From: Ruminococcus bicirculans (ex Wegman et al. 2014)
GTDB taxonomy: Bacteria > Bacillota > Clostridia > Oscillospirales > Ruminococcaceae
DNA: 64,000 bases
Assembly: GCF_000723465.1 (NCBI RefSeq)
Contig: NZ_HF545617.1
Location: 310,001-374,000, forward strand
Direction of reading: 5' to 3'
The stretch's first letter is position 1; every line of letters starts with the position of its first letter. The translations under genes were made by a program, and so were the position numbers. The notes below the pieces were generated by a model, which saw only the letters and a list, made by a program, of their open reading frames with translations, was not told the origin of the DNA and did no database searches. Positions 38,029 through 46,930 of this stretch are shown here, piece after piece.

Positions 38029-38281
38029 ATCCGAGGCACCGATGAAGTAAGGTGTATACTATGGGTGGATAAAAAATTATAAAGGCAAGACGTTTGAAAT
38101 CTCTTTAAACGGTGTTGTCATGAAGGGGATCAGTGTGTGCGGCAGGCTTTTTATAGAATTACCTGCGGTGCAGCAAAAAGAGTGATAAAAAAATGCTCTC
38201 CGAGGTTTTCGGAAAGCATTGCAGAGCGTAGCTTATTTATCTTTTCACAGCCTGTGCAGCGAAATGCTGACAGGTCTTTTT
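38029..38281 (+). ncRNA. Candidate structured non-coding RNA
   Basis: About 250 bases run from a near-consensus promoter to a strong terminator (38251-38281). Inside are several stems: CACC/GGTG (38037-38055), CGTTT/AAACG (38091-38112), GCAGG/CCTGC (38142-38165) and a hairpin at 38192-38220 with AATGCT, CCGA, TCGG and AGCATT. The only coding option is a 21-codon ORF from the ATG at 38120. It does not match tmRNA, RNase P or SRP landmarks I know. Its 3' end converges on the AEC transporter gene. Confidence 0.55.
38251..38281 (+). terminator. Terminator of the candidate ncRNA
   Basis: CCTGT-G-CAGC (38251-38260) pairs with GCTG-ACAGG (38266-38274), one bulge, followed by TCTTTTTG. Confidence 0.8.
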
Positions 38282-38312
38282 GTTTATATGGATATGTTTG
38301 CTTAGGCTGACT

Positions 38313-39242
38313 TTAAATATGATATGTAAGTCTGTCGGCAAAGATAGTTATAAGCGGCAGAGTTACAGCACTGAGGATAGTGGTGACTGTAAAGATCTCT
38401 GAGGCTGTTTTAGGGTCTTTGTCAAGGTTTACAGCGAACATTGTACACATGGTCGCTGCAGGGCAGGCGGCGGCTATGGTAACTGTCATAAGAACTATCG
38501 GAGGAGGATCAAGTATCCACATTGCAAAGAAGCCTGCCACAGGGAGTATTATGAGCTTGCACAGTGAAACGTAGTAGATACGGCGGTTTTGAAGGGCTTT
38601 CAAAACGTTGGTCTGTGCGGCTGTTGCACCTGCTATCACCATGGCGATAGGCGTGTTCATATCTGCTATGTACTGCAAAGCTGTTGCAGGAACTTTCGGC
38701 AGTCTGACATTTGTAAGATAGCAAATAAGACCGACCACAACGGCTATAACTGACGGTGAGATAAGGGCTTTCACAAGAGAAGAAAAGTCACGCTCGCCTT
38801 TCATTGTCATAAGTCCATGCGTCCAGATAAGGACGTTGAAGAACGTAAGATACGCTGTAAGATACAAAACGCCCTCTGAGCCGTAAATGCCGTTTATAAG
38901 GGGTATGCACATGAATGCACAGTTTGAATATATTGACGAAACACGCTCCACCGCAAGGTCGGGAGTCTTTTTTCTTATAAGAACATAGGTGAGCAAGATA
39001 GTCACTGCATAGGATATCGCTGACAACAGAAAAGACCACAGCAATCCATGCACAAGGGTCTTGTCATATTTTGACTGATAGGACATGAATATAAGCACAG
39101 GATTGATTATATTCAGTGCGAATGAGGACAACTGTTTTGTACCGTCCTTTGTGATTATCCCTTTTAAATAGCAAAATGCGCCTATAATAAGGATAATGAA
39201 CATTATTATTATTTGGTTTCCGATTATCAGACCTGCTTCCAT
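38313..39242 (-). CDS. AEC-family (auxin efflux carrier-like) transporter
   Basis: This membrane protein of about 309 residues has ten hydrophobic segments. It begins with GNQIIIMFIILIIGAFCYLKG and has the typical FALNIINPVLIFMSYQ and NCAFMCIPLINGIYG segments, plus the C-terminal AAACPAATMCTMFA. AEC permeases export or import small organic acids; the substrate is unknown. The start at 39242 follows GAGGAAG; an in-frame ATG 18 bases earlier lacks a site. Confidence 0.9.
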   Translation of the reverse strand: MEAGLIIGNQIIIMFIILIIGAFCYLKGIITKDGTKQLSSFALNIINPVLIFMSYQSKYDKTLVHGLLWSFLLSAISYAVTILLTYVLIRKKTPDLAVERVSSIYSNCAFMCIPLINGIYGSEGVLYLTAYLTFFNVLIWTHGLMTMKGERDFSSLVKALISPSVIAVVVGLICYLTNVRLPKVPATALQYIADMNTPIAMVIAGATAAQTNVLKALQNRRIYYVSLCKLIILPVAGFFAMWILDPPPIVLMTVTIAAACPAATMCTMFAVNLDKDPKTASEIFTVTTILSAVTLPLITIFADRLTYHI

Positions 39243-39436
39243 TTTTACTTCCTCTTTCACATATATTTTTCTTCTTTAGGTGTTCTTTCGTCATAATACC
39301 CAAATATTATATCAGACTTTTGTGAAAAAAGCATGAACTCACAGTATACATTGATAGGTGATTTTTGTGATTTTTATGTGCGTAAATAAGGTAAAATAGC
39401 AAATAATTCACCGATCTTTACGCTCTGCCTTATCTC

Positions 39437-39465
39437 TTGACATAAAAGTTTAAGGGGTGTATAAT
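39437..39465 (+). promoter_or_regulatory. Consensus promoter of the lipoprotein gene
   Basis: TTGACA (39437-39442), 17 bases, TATAAT (39460-39465), both perfect. Confidence 0.88.
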
Positions 39466-39526
39466 GTTAACAGCAGTATTGTCTTGAAAAAGAAATATAG
39501 TACATGGTCTGAAAGGATATTTACAT

Positions 39527-40435
39527 ATGGATATAAAGAAAATATGTGCGGCTCTCTGCGCTTGCGTGGTATGCTTGTGTGCAGCGGGCTGTTCAAAGGA
39601 TAGTAAGGACAGCTCTTCTGCCACAGAGAGCAAGGCGAACGTTTCAACAGCCGACAATGCCGACAGCGCAAAGTCTGAGGACAGCAAGGGTGACGAGAGT
39701 GATACAGATAGTAAGGTATTGAACGAGCAGGGTGAGCTTATTAAAAAAACTGCTGCGATCTTTGACGGCGACTACACTCTGAAAACGACCTGCACAGAGG
39801 CCGACGGCTCAAAGCAGGAGGTAGTAAGAGCCAAAAAGGGCGGAAACATCTATCTGAAAGTCACATCGGATATAGGCACCAGCGGATTTATCTATGTTGA
39901 CGGAGTAGGATATGATTACGATAACGTGACCGGTGTTTATCACAAGTCAGACGTGACGGAGCTTGACGGCGTTCTTGAAAGCATAGTCAAGCAAAACCTG
40001 CCGAGAACCTATGGTCATATAAACAGTGATGAGGCTGATGATTTCGATATCGAGGAGTACACTTATACGGGCGACACATACATTACTGCTATCGACCTGT
40101 ATTTTGATAAATCTGACGGAAGCTTAAAAAAATACACGCAGACCTTTACCATTGAAGGCTCAGATGATACAGTTTCAGAATACACTGTTGACGAGCTTTC
40201 GGGGGAAGCTGACGACAGCCTGTTTGACGTATCTCAGGCGACAAGTCTTGTGGACTTTGACAGTATGTCAGAGGATCAGAGGCTTGGCTATTGTCAGGGT
40301 ATCTTCAACAAAGCAGGCGTTACAACAGACGATCTCAGTGCAGGGGGATATCAGACGGACGATCTTAAGACCATATCCTATGACAGCTTTGTGAGCCTTG
40401 TTTACACATACGGCTACAAGTCTGCACAGCAGTAA
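39527..40435 (+). CDS. Predicted lipoprotein of unknown function
   Basis: This 302-residue protein has a signal peptide and lipobox LCAAGC with Cys22 as the lipidated residue. A Ser/Asp/Lys-rich linker of about 45 residues follows, then a folded domain of about 200. It is probably anchored to the outer face of the membrane. The domain has alternating beta-like segments (GDYTLKTTCTEADGSKQEV) reminiscent of LppX/LolA-like folds, but this is only an impression. The promoter is strong, so it may be abundant. Confidence 0.82.
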   Translation: MDIKKICAALCACVVCLCAAGCSKDSKDSSSATESKANVSTADNADSAKSEDSKGDESDTDSKVLNEQGELIKKTAAIFDGDYTLKTTCTEADGSKQEVVRAKKGGNIYLKVTSDIGTSGFIYVDGVGYDYDNVTGVYHKSDVTELDGVLESIVKQNLPRTYGHINSDEADDFDIEEYTYTGDTYITAIDLYFDKSDGSLKKYTQTFTIEGSDDTVSEYTVDELSGEADDSLFDVSQATSLVDFDSMSEDQRLGYCQGIFNKAGVTTDDLSAGGYQTDDLKTISYDSFVSLVYTYGYKSAQQ

Positions 40436-40502
40436 GTCAAAATGCACAATTTCAGCGTGGAGATTTGTTGAAAACGCAGGGCGGAAAATGCCCTCTCTAT
40501 GC

Positions 40503-40553
40503 TTTACTTGTATGCGTTTTTTTGGTATAATTATAGGTGCGGTCGTTACCGCA
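40503..40553 (+). promoter_or_regulatory. Promoter and leader hairpin of the CBS gene
   Basis: TTTACT (40503-40508), 17 bases, TATAAT (40526-40531). A perfect 6-bp hairpin TGCGGT/ACCGCA (40538-40553) lies at the start of the transcript. Confidence 0.65.
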
Positions 40554-40588
40554 TAAAAACGTATGCTTACAAGAGGATATATATATAA

Positions 40589-41044
40589 ATGAATATACTA
40601 AAGTTTTTGAAGCCGAAGGCTTGCGTGGATTTTGTCTATGATGACAACACAGCAAGGCAGGCTCTTGAGAAAATGAAAAATCACAGCTTTACCGCTGTGC
40701 CTGTTATCGACCGTGAGGGCAGATATGTAAAGACCCTTGCAGAGGGCGACTTTCTGTGGTTCATGCTCAATAATGGCATTCAGGATATGCGTGAGCTGGA
40801 GAAATATAGGATAAGTGAGATAACAAGACGTGTTAGAATGAAACCCGTCTATGTTTATTCTACTATCGAGGATCTGATACTTCTTTCAATGGATCAGAAC
40901 TTTGTGCCTGTTATTGATGACAGGGAAGTTTTTATAGGTATTGTGACGAGAAGAGATATACTTAAATATTGTCACGATACTCTTAACGAGTATGAAGCGA
41001 AATATGGTCATAAGGAAGAAAAAGAGGAGATAGGTGCAGTATAA
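40589..41044 (+). CDS. Two-CBS-domain protein
   Basis: This 151-residue protein consists of two CBS motifs (about residues 10-65 and 80-140), with AVPVIDREGRYVKTL and VPVIDDREVFIGIVTRRD. Such stand-alone CBS proteins bind adenine nucleotides; one group in Firmicutes (CbpB/YkuL type) binds cyclic di-AMP and regulates the stringent response. The match to that group is by size and layout only. A carboxypeptidase gene follows after 26 bases, so it may be in one operon with cell-wall metabolism. Confidence 0.82.
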   Translation: MNILKFLKPKACVDFVYDDNTARQALEKMKNHSFTAVPVIDREGRYVKTLAEGDFLWFMLNNGIQDMRELEKYRISEITRRVRMKPVYVYSTIEDLILLSMDQNFVPVIDDREVFIGIVTRRDILKYCHDTLNEYEAKYGHKEEKEEIGAV

Positions 41045-41070
41045 GCACTAGGAAAGGAATTGTTGTAAAA

Positions 41071-42204
41071 ATGAAGAGGACAAACAAAAAGGGCGGTGCA
41101 GCTATAGTTGCTGTGCTTATAGTTATAATGCTTGTGGCTGTTGGTTCAGCGGCATTGGTGGTAACAGGAAGATATACCATTCAGGCAAGCAAGGTGGCAG
41201 ACGCAGTTGTTAAGGTGAACAGCAAACCTGAGGAAAGCTCTTCTGAGGAGGTTTCAGAGGTTGACGACCTTTCATCAGTTGTGGAAGAGCCTGTGAGCAA
41301 TTATCCTGTGAAGTCTGCAAATTATCAGGATATAAATATAAAGGGTATGACAGCAAACTCAGCTATACTTGTTGACGCTGACACAAACGAGATAGTTGCA
41401 GGTTATAATTACGAGAAAAAGGTATATCCTGCTTCTCTTACAAAGATGCTTACGCTTCTTGTAGCCGCAGAGAATATTCAGGATATGGACGCTACATATA
41501 AGTTCACAAGCGATGATATCGACCCTCTTATCGAGGACAACGCATCAAGAGCAGGCTTTGAAGCCGGGGAAACTGTTACAATGAAAGATCTGCTTTATTC
41601 AGCTATCCTTGTGAGCGGTGCTGATGGCACAACAGGTCTTGCAAACGCAGTTGCAGGCTCAGAGGAGAAGTTCGTTGAGCTTATGAACGCTAAGATCCAG
41701 GAGCTTGGTCTTACCGGCACAAAGTTTGTGAATGCAAGCGGTCTGCACAACAAAAATCATTATTCCACAGCGCAGGATATCGCAGTTATCACAAAGGCGG
41801 CTATGGATAACGAAACTTGCCGTGAAGTGCTTACAGCAACAAAGTACACAACTTCAAAGACAAAACAGCACAAGGACGGTATCGAGCTTACAAGCATTGT
41901 TGCACAGAGAATTGAGGGCTACTATGTGGATTGTGACGGTGACGGCGAGGCTGACGACGGCATAAGCATCGAGGGCGGAAAGACAGGCTTTACCGACGAA
42001 GCAAAGTACACCCTTTCAACTATACTTGATGATAACGGACACACATATATTTGTGTTACAACAAAGTCTAAGGACGAGCTGAAGTCTGTTGAGGATCAGA
42101 TAGCTATTTATGAAAAGTATCTGGGCGGCAAGGCTTCTGATAATAAAGACAAGGACAGCAAGACGGACACTGACACGTCTTCTGTTTCTGAGGTCGAGGA
42201 TTAA
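41071..42204 (+). CDS. D-alanyl-D-alanine carboxypeptidase (DacA/PBP5 family)
   Basis: This 377-residue protein has an N-terminal membrane anchor (about residues 10-32), a Ser/Glu-rich linker and a serine peptidase domain that trims the terminal D-Ala of peptidoglycan stems. Motif SxxK is ASLTK (S122, K125) and the third motif is GGKTGFT. The second motif reads SGA (VSGADGTTGLA, 182-184) where SxN is usual, a variation worth noting. The tail is rich in Lys/Asp/Ser without the usual amphipathic membrane helix. Confidence 0.9.
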   Translation: MKRTNKKGGAAIVAVLIVIMLVAVGSAALVVTGRYTIQASKVADAVVKVNSKPEESSSEEVSEVDDLSSVVEEPVSNYPVKSANYQDINIKGMTANSAILVDADTNEIVAGYNYEKKVYPASLTKMLTLLVAAENIQDMDATYKFTSDDIDPLIEDNASRAGFEAGETVTMKDLLYSAILVSGADGTTGLANAVAGSEEKFVELMNAKIQELGLTGTKFVNASGLHNKNHYSTAQDIAVITKAAMDNETCREVLTATKYTTSKTKQHKDGIELTSIVAQRIEGYYVDCDGDGEADDGISIEGGKTGFTDEAKYTLSTILDDNGHTYICVTTKSKDELKSVEDQIAIYEKYLGGKASDNKDKDSKTDTDTSSVSEVED

Positions 42205-42222
42205 TTAGATAGGATAAAAAAT

Positions 42223-42256
42223 AAATGCGGATATCGTGGAGGTATCCGCATTTTTG
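42223..42256 (+). terminator. Terminator after the carboxypeptidase
   Basis: AAATGCGGATA (42223-42233) pairs perfectly with TATCCGCATTT (42243-42253), followed by T residues. Confidence 0.9.
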
Positions 42257-42285
42257 TATTTTATTTTGCAAATCAGTGTAGTCAG

Positions 42286-42431
42286 TGTAGGGGCGAACAG
42301 CGTTCGCCCGTCGAAGTGATAAAGCTATCGGTTTTACTATCCCTATGTAGCGTTTGTGTCAATTCGTGTAACATTGTATCAATTTTTATAGGGTTTTTAC
42401 AAAAAGCGGGCGAACAATGTTCGCCCCTACA
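42286..42431. mobile_element. MITE-like element with 25-bp terminal inverted repeats
   Basis: A 146-bp non-coding unit bounded by 42286-42310 and 42407-42431. The two ends are inverted copies with two differences, and each is internally palindromic (GGGCGAACA...TGTTCGCCC type). The interior is AT-rich and codes for nothing. Related pieces occur at 50375-50395 and 53902-53921. No clear target duplication is seen. Confidence 0.8.
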
Positions 42432-42447
42432 TGAATTGGCAGAATAT

Positions 42448-43104
42448 TCATCTTAAAAGCTTTTGTATCACGCCTATGACCTTGGAAAGGTCATCACAGC
42501 AGGCATACAGAAGCTTTTTTGTTTCCTCGTCAGGCTGTGAAAGGTCGGGTATCATAACAGGTTTGCAGCCTGCGGCGTGGGCGGAGCGTATGCCGTTTGG
42601 TGAGTCCTCGAGGGCAATGCACTCGCTAGGGTCAAGCCCCAGCTCCTTTGCGGCGGCGAGATAAATATCAGGGGCAGGCTTGCCGTTTTCTATCATGTTT
42701 CCGCAGATAAGCTTGTCAAATCTGTCAATGATATTTATAGAGCTGAGATACAGCGTGGTGCGCTGTAGGTCGGTGGCAGTGGCAACGGCTTTTTTCAGCC
42801 CTGTGCTGTCAAGATAGTCAAGAAGCTCATCAAGCCCCTTTTTCTTTTCTATGCCGTTTTGCCTGATAAACTCGTTCATAAGCTCGATACGCTTTCCACG
42901 AACTTTGTAGTAATCAAAATCCTCTCCGAAAATGCCTTTCAGATGTGGGATAGCATACTTCGCTGCAAGAGAGCGTATGCCCAGAACGTGTTCCTTTGTC
43001 ATTGGATAGCCGTAATGATTCGCCGCCTCACACCAAAACCTTGTGAGCAGCTTTTCCGTATCTATCATTAGTCCGTCCATATCAAATATAACGCCTTTGA
43101 GCAT
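42448..43104 (-). CDS. HAD-superfamily phosphatase/phosphoglucomutase-like
   Basis: This 218-residue hydrolase has motif I GVIFDMDGLMIDTE near the N-terminus, motif II VATATD, the conserved lysine in CGNMIENGKPAPDIYL and motif IV ALEDSPNGIRSA. This is the beta-phosphoglucomutase/GPH subclass with an alpha-helical cap. The substrate is probably a sugar phosphate. The start is the ATG at 43104 with GGAAAGG 10 bases upstream; the GTG at 43113 is too near that site. Confidence 0.9.
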   Translation of the reverse strand: MLKGVIFDMDGLMIDTEKLLTRFWCEAANHYGYPMTKEHVLGIRSLAAKYAIPHLKGIFGEDFDYYKVRGKRIELMNEFIRQNGIEKKKGLDELLDYLDSTGLKKAVATATDLQRTTLYLSSINIIDRFDKLICGNMIENGKPAPDIYLAAAKELGLDPSECIALEDSPNGIRSAHAAGCKPVMIPDLSQPDEETKKLLYACCDDLSKVIGVIQKLLR

Positions 43105-43246
43105 TTTTATCACGCCTTTCCAACTTGGTATCTGCTATTATATCATACTTTTGACGAGTTTTCAATAAAACTGCACAAATTAGAGGCGCAGAACATACAT
43201 TCTATTGTGCATCTATATAATTCGTAATTAAAATTATATAATCCTA

Positions 43247-43274
43247 TTGACAAATTATTAGAATGTGGTATAAT
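43247..43274 (+). promoter_or_regulatory. Promoter of the RHH protein gene
   Basis: TTGACA (43247-43252), 16 bases, TATAAT (43269-43274). Confidence 0.78.
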
Positions 43275-43335
43275 AAGTACAGTGATAAAAGGCGACGCCA
43301 TATGGGAACGCCTTAAAGAAAGGAATGAGAGCAAA

Positions 43336-43992
43336 GTGAACAAGAGCGTGTATAGTCTGGTGCTTGCAGACGATGTGGTGGAGGCTATCGACAGAATGGC
43401 ATATTCCATGAACACCAGCCGTTCAAATCTGATAAATCAGATTTTGGCAGAGCGTGTCCAGCTTCTCACCCCTGAAAAAAGAATGCGTGAAATATTCTCT
43501 AAAATAGAACAGCTTATGGACAGCAGGTTTCAGACCCTTAATCAGCCCTCTGACGCTATGATGTCTATAAAAAGTCCTTTGAGATATAAATATAAGCCGA
43601 CCATACGATACAGCATAGAGCTGAGCCGTGATTTTCACGGAAAGGTGGGGAGGCTGAAAGTATCTTTCAGAACTCAGAGCACACAGCTCATTTCAATGCT
43701 TGACAGCTTTTTTAAGCTGTGGGCAAGGCTCGAGGAAAAATATCTTTCGTATCTTTTCACTACTGGCGTGCCTTATGAAACAGCCGAGGGCAGATTTACA
43801 AGAGATTTTTACGCACCGCCTCAGTCGGAGCTGACCGACGAGGATATAGCGAACGCTATCGGTGATTATATAAGCTGTATGGACAGCTGTATTCAGCTTT
43901 ACTTTGACAACGCTGCAGAACCTGAAACGGCGGCAAGAAAGGTATCTGAAATGTATGAAAGATATCTGAAAAAAGGCGTTGTCGTTCTTTAA
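43336..43992 (+). CDS. Ribbon-helix-helix domain protein
   Basis: This 218-residue protein has a short N-terminal ribbon-helix-helix segment (YSLVLADDVVEAIDRMAYSM followed by NTSRSNLINQILAERV), a CopG/Arc-type DNA-binding fold. A domain of about 170 residues of unknown type follows. The start GTG at 43336 follows AAAGGAATGAG; a GTG at 43282 would fall on the transcription start and is rejected. It lies 66 bases upstream of clpB. It could be a regulator, but its target is unknown. Confidence 0.72.
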   Translation: MNKSVYSLVLADDVVEAIDRMAYSMNTSRSNLINQILAERVQLLTPEKRMREIFSKIEQLMDSRFQTLNQPSDAMMSIKSPLRYKYKPTIRYSIELSRDFHGKVGRLKVSFRTQSTQLISMLDSFFKLWARLEEKYLSYLFTTGVPYETAEGRFTRDFYAPPQSELTDEDIANAIGDYISCMDSCIQLYFDNAAEPETAARKVSEMYERYLKKGVVVL

Positions 43993-44058
43993 ACGGTGGG
44001 CGGAGCATTCCGCCTGCTGTGAGCATATATCTTTTTAGGTGATAAGGGAGGTAATTTT

Positions 44059-46680
44059 ATGAACGCTCAGAAATTGACACAGAAATCATTGGAAGCTTTG
44101 CAGGAAGCGCAGAGCATTGCCTCAAGAAACTCAAATCAGGCTGTTGACCAGCAGCACCTTATGCTGGCTTTGCTTTCACAGGAAAACGGTCTTGTGCCGC
44201 AGCTTTTTGTAAAAATGGATATCGCCCCTGAAAATATAGAGGCGGCTCTTACAAGAGCAGTTGACGATATACCTAAGGTGCAGGTAGGCGGACGTGCACA
44301 GGACTCTGTATACATTTCAAGCGACCTTGACAAGGCTTTTGCGGAAGCCGAGTCGGAAGCTTCGAGAATGAAGGACGAATACGTTTCAGTTGAACATCTT
44401 GTTATGGGTATCATGGACAGCCCAAACAGTGCTTTGAAGGAAATATTCAAGACCTTTGGTGTAACAAAAACAAAGTTTCTGAAAGTTCTTCAAGCTGTAA
44501 GAGGAAACGCTCAGGTAACGAGCCAGAACCCTGAGGAAACCTATGACGTGCTGAAAAAGTACGGTCAGGATCTCGTTGAGCTTGCAAGACAGAACAAGCT
44601 TGACCCTGTTATCGGCAGAGACAGTGAGATAAGAAACGTTATAAGGATACTGTCAAGAAAAACAAAGAACAACCCTTGTCTTATTGGTGAGCCTGGCGTT
44701 GGTAAGACCGCCATTGCAGAGGGCCTTGCTCAGCGTATCGTCAGCGGAGATGTTCCTGACAGTCTGAAAGACAGACAGGTTTTCTCACTTGATATGGGTG
44801 CGCTTATCGCAGGCGCAAAATACAGAGGCGAGTTTGAGGAGAGATTTAAGGCTGTCGTTGAGGAGATAAAGAAGTCTGAGGGCAGGATTATACTCTTTAT
44901 AGATGAGCTTCACAATATCGTTGGCGCAGGCAAGTCAGACGGCGCAATGGACGCAGGCAACCTGCTGAAACCTATGCTTGCAAGGGGCGAACTCCATTGT
45001 ATTGGTGCAACGACTCTTAACGAGTACCGTCAGTATATCGAAAAGGACGCCGCTCTTGAAAGACGTTTCCAGCCTGTTATGGTTGACGAGCCGACAGTTG
45101 AGGACACTATCTCTATACTCCGTGGTCTGAAAGAAAGATACGAAGTATTCCACGGCGTAAAAATTCAGGATCAGGCGCTTATTGCGGCGGCTGTTCTTTC
45201 AAACAGATATATCACAGACAGATTTCTCCCTGATAAGGCTATCGACCTTGTGGACGAAGCCTGCGCACTCATCAGAACGGAAATGGACTCAATGCCTACA
45301 GAGCTTGATGAGATAAGACGTAAGATACTCCAGCACGAGATAGAGGAAACTGTCCTTAAAAAGGAAACTGATAAGCTTGCAGTTGAACATCTCCATGAGG
45401 TGCAGAAAGAGCTTTCAGAAATGCGTGAGCAGTTCAATGAAATGAAAGCTAAATGGGAGAATGAGAAGTCTGCTATCTCTAAGGTGCAGAAGCTCCGTGA
45501 GGATATCGAGCAATGCTCAAAGGATATCGAGAGAGCAGAGCGTGAATATGACCTTAACAAGCTTGCAGAGCTGAAATACGGCAGAATGGCTGACTTGCAG
45601 AAGCAGCTTGCCGAGGAAGAAGAAAAGGCAGAGAAGTCAAAGACAAAGAACACTCTGCTAAGAGATAAGGTAACAGAGGAAGAGATCGCAAGGATAATCT
45701 GCCGCTGGACAGGTATCCCTGTTGCAAAGCTTATGGAGGGCGAGCGTGAGAAGCTTCTCCACCTGCCTGATATCCTCCATGAGAGAGTTATCGGTCAGGA
45801 CGAAGCCGTTGAGCGTGTGTCTGAGGCTATCATGAGATCTCGTGCCGGTATCGCAAATCCAAATCAGCCGATAGGTTCGTTCCTGTTCCTCGGTCCTACA
45901 GGCGTTGGTAAAACAGAGCTTGCAAAAACTCTTGCACAGGCTTTGTTTGACGACGAGAACAATATCGTTCGTATAGATATGTCGGAGTACATGGAGAAAT
46001 TCAGCGTAAGCCGTCTTATCGGAGCGCCTCCGGGATATGTAGGCTATGAGGAGGGCGGTCAGCTCACCGAGGCTGTAAGAAGAAAGCCTTATTCAGTAGT
46101 TCTTCTTGACGAGATTGAAAAGGCTCACCCTGACGTTTTCAATATCCTTTTGCAGGTGCTTGACGACGGACGTATCACAGACTCACAGGGCAGAACGGTT
46201 GACTTCAAGAACACTATCATAATCCTTACTTCAAACCTTGGTTCTCCTTATATCCTTGAGGGCATTACACCTGAGGGCGAGATATCTCAGGAGGCAAGGG
46301 ACAAGGTGGACGCTCTGCTGAAACAGCAGTTCAGACCTGAGTTTCTTAACAGACTTGACGATATAATCTACTACAAGCCGCTTATGAAGACGGAGATATA
46401 CAAGATCGTTGATCTTATGCTTGCAGAGCTTGGCAAGCGTCTTGAAGACAAGAGGCTAAGCATAGAGGTAACAGACGCCGCTAAGGAAGCTATCGTAAAT
46501 CAGGGCTACGACCAGAACTTCGGTGCAAGACCTCTCAAGAGGTTTATCCAAAGACGTATCGAAACTCTTATCGCAAAGAAGATCATTGCAGACGAGCTTG
46601 AGCCTGATTCTATCTTGCAGGTAGATTATGACAAGGACTTCGTTGTGAACGTTATTTATAATACTGTTACAGAAGAGTGA
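44059..46680 (+). CDS. clpB: ATP-dependent chaperone ClpB
   Basis: This 873-residue disaggregase works with DnaK to rescue aggregated proteins. It has an N-terminal Clp repeat domain, a first AAA+ module with GEPGVGKT at about 210-217, a coiled-coil middle domain at about 405-525 and a second AAA+ module with GPTGVGKT at about 612-619. Length and the M-domain distinguish it from ClpC. The ATG follows GGGAGG. No CIRCE or CtsR box is visible in the 66 bases before it, only a GGCGG/CCGCC hairpin (43999-44014). Confidence 0.97.
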   Translation: MNAQKLTQKSLEALQEAQSIASRNSNQAVDQQHLMLALLSQENGLVPQLFVKMDIAPENIEAALTRAVDDIPKVQVGGRAQDSVYISSDLDKAFAEAESEASRMKDEYVSVEHLVMGIMDSPNSALKEIFKTFGVTKTKFLKVLQAVRGNAQVTSQNPEETYDVLKKYGQDLVELARQNKLDPVIGRDSEIRNVIRILSRKTKNNPCLIGEPGVGKTAIAEGLAQRIVSGDVPDSLKDRQVFSLDMGALIAGAKYRGEFEERFKAVVEEIKKSEGRIILFIDELHNIVGAGKSDGAMDAGNLLKPMLARGELHCIGATTLNEYRQYIEKDAALERRFQPVMVDEPTVEDTISILRGLKERYEVFHGVKIQDQALIAAAVLSNRYITDRFLPDKAIDLVDEACALIRTEMDSMPTELDEIRRKILQHEIEETVLKKETDKLAVEHLHEVQKELSEMREQFNEMKAKWENEKSAISKVQKLREDIEQCSKDIERAEREYDLNKLAELKYGRMADLQKQLAEEEEKAEKSKTKNTLLRDKVTEEEIARIICRWTGIPVAKLMEGEREKLLHLPDILHERVIGQDEAVERVSEAIMRSRAGIANPNQPIGSFLFLGPTGVGKTELAKTLAQALFDDENNIVRIDMSEYMEKFSVSRLIGAPPGYVGYEEGGQLTEAVRRKPYSVVLLDEIEKAHPDVFNILLQVLDDGRITDSQGRTVDFKNTIIILTSNLGSPYILEGITPEGEISQEARDKVDALLKQQFRPEFLNRLDDIIYYKPLMKTEIYKIVDLMLAELGKRLEDKRLSIEVTDAAKEAIVNQGYDQNFGARPLKRFIQRRIETLIAKKIIADELEPDSILQVDYDKDFVVNVIYNTVTEE

Positions 46681-46692
46681 TAGTATTATGCC

Positions 46693-46726
46693 AAAGGGCA
46701 GCTCCGAGAGGGGCTGCCCTTTTTTG
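46693..46726 (+). terminator. Terminator after clpB
   Basis: AAAGGGCAGC pairs with GCTGCCCTTT (46693-46722), with an inner CC/GG extension, then T residues. Confidence 0.9.
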
Positions 46727-46856
46727 TGGAAAAAGAAGGTTTTAATTTATTTTAGGTTAATAATAAAAGAATTATCTTGTTAATGTTTTGGTAAGATATA
46801 CTGTTTGTAAACAAAAAAGAACAGTTTATTTTGTGAATTATTCTAGGTTATTTTGC

Positions 46857-46885
46857 TTGCAAATGAGGTACATATATGCTAGAAT
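46857..46885 (+). promoter_or_regulatory. Promoter of the TSP3/vWA gene
   Basis: TTGCAA (46857-46862), 17 bases, TAGAAT (46880-46885). Confidence 0.6.
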
Positions 46886-46930
46886 ATTAATATCGTGAAA
46901 TATGTGATCTGATAAGGGGAATTAATATTT

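Noticed and set aside
38120-38185. 21-codon ORF in the candidate ncRNA
   Set aside because: It has no clear ribosome site and the composition is unremarkable; it is retained only as an alternative.
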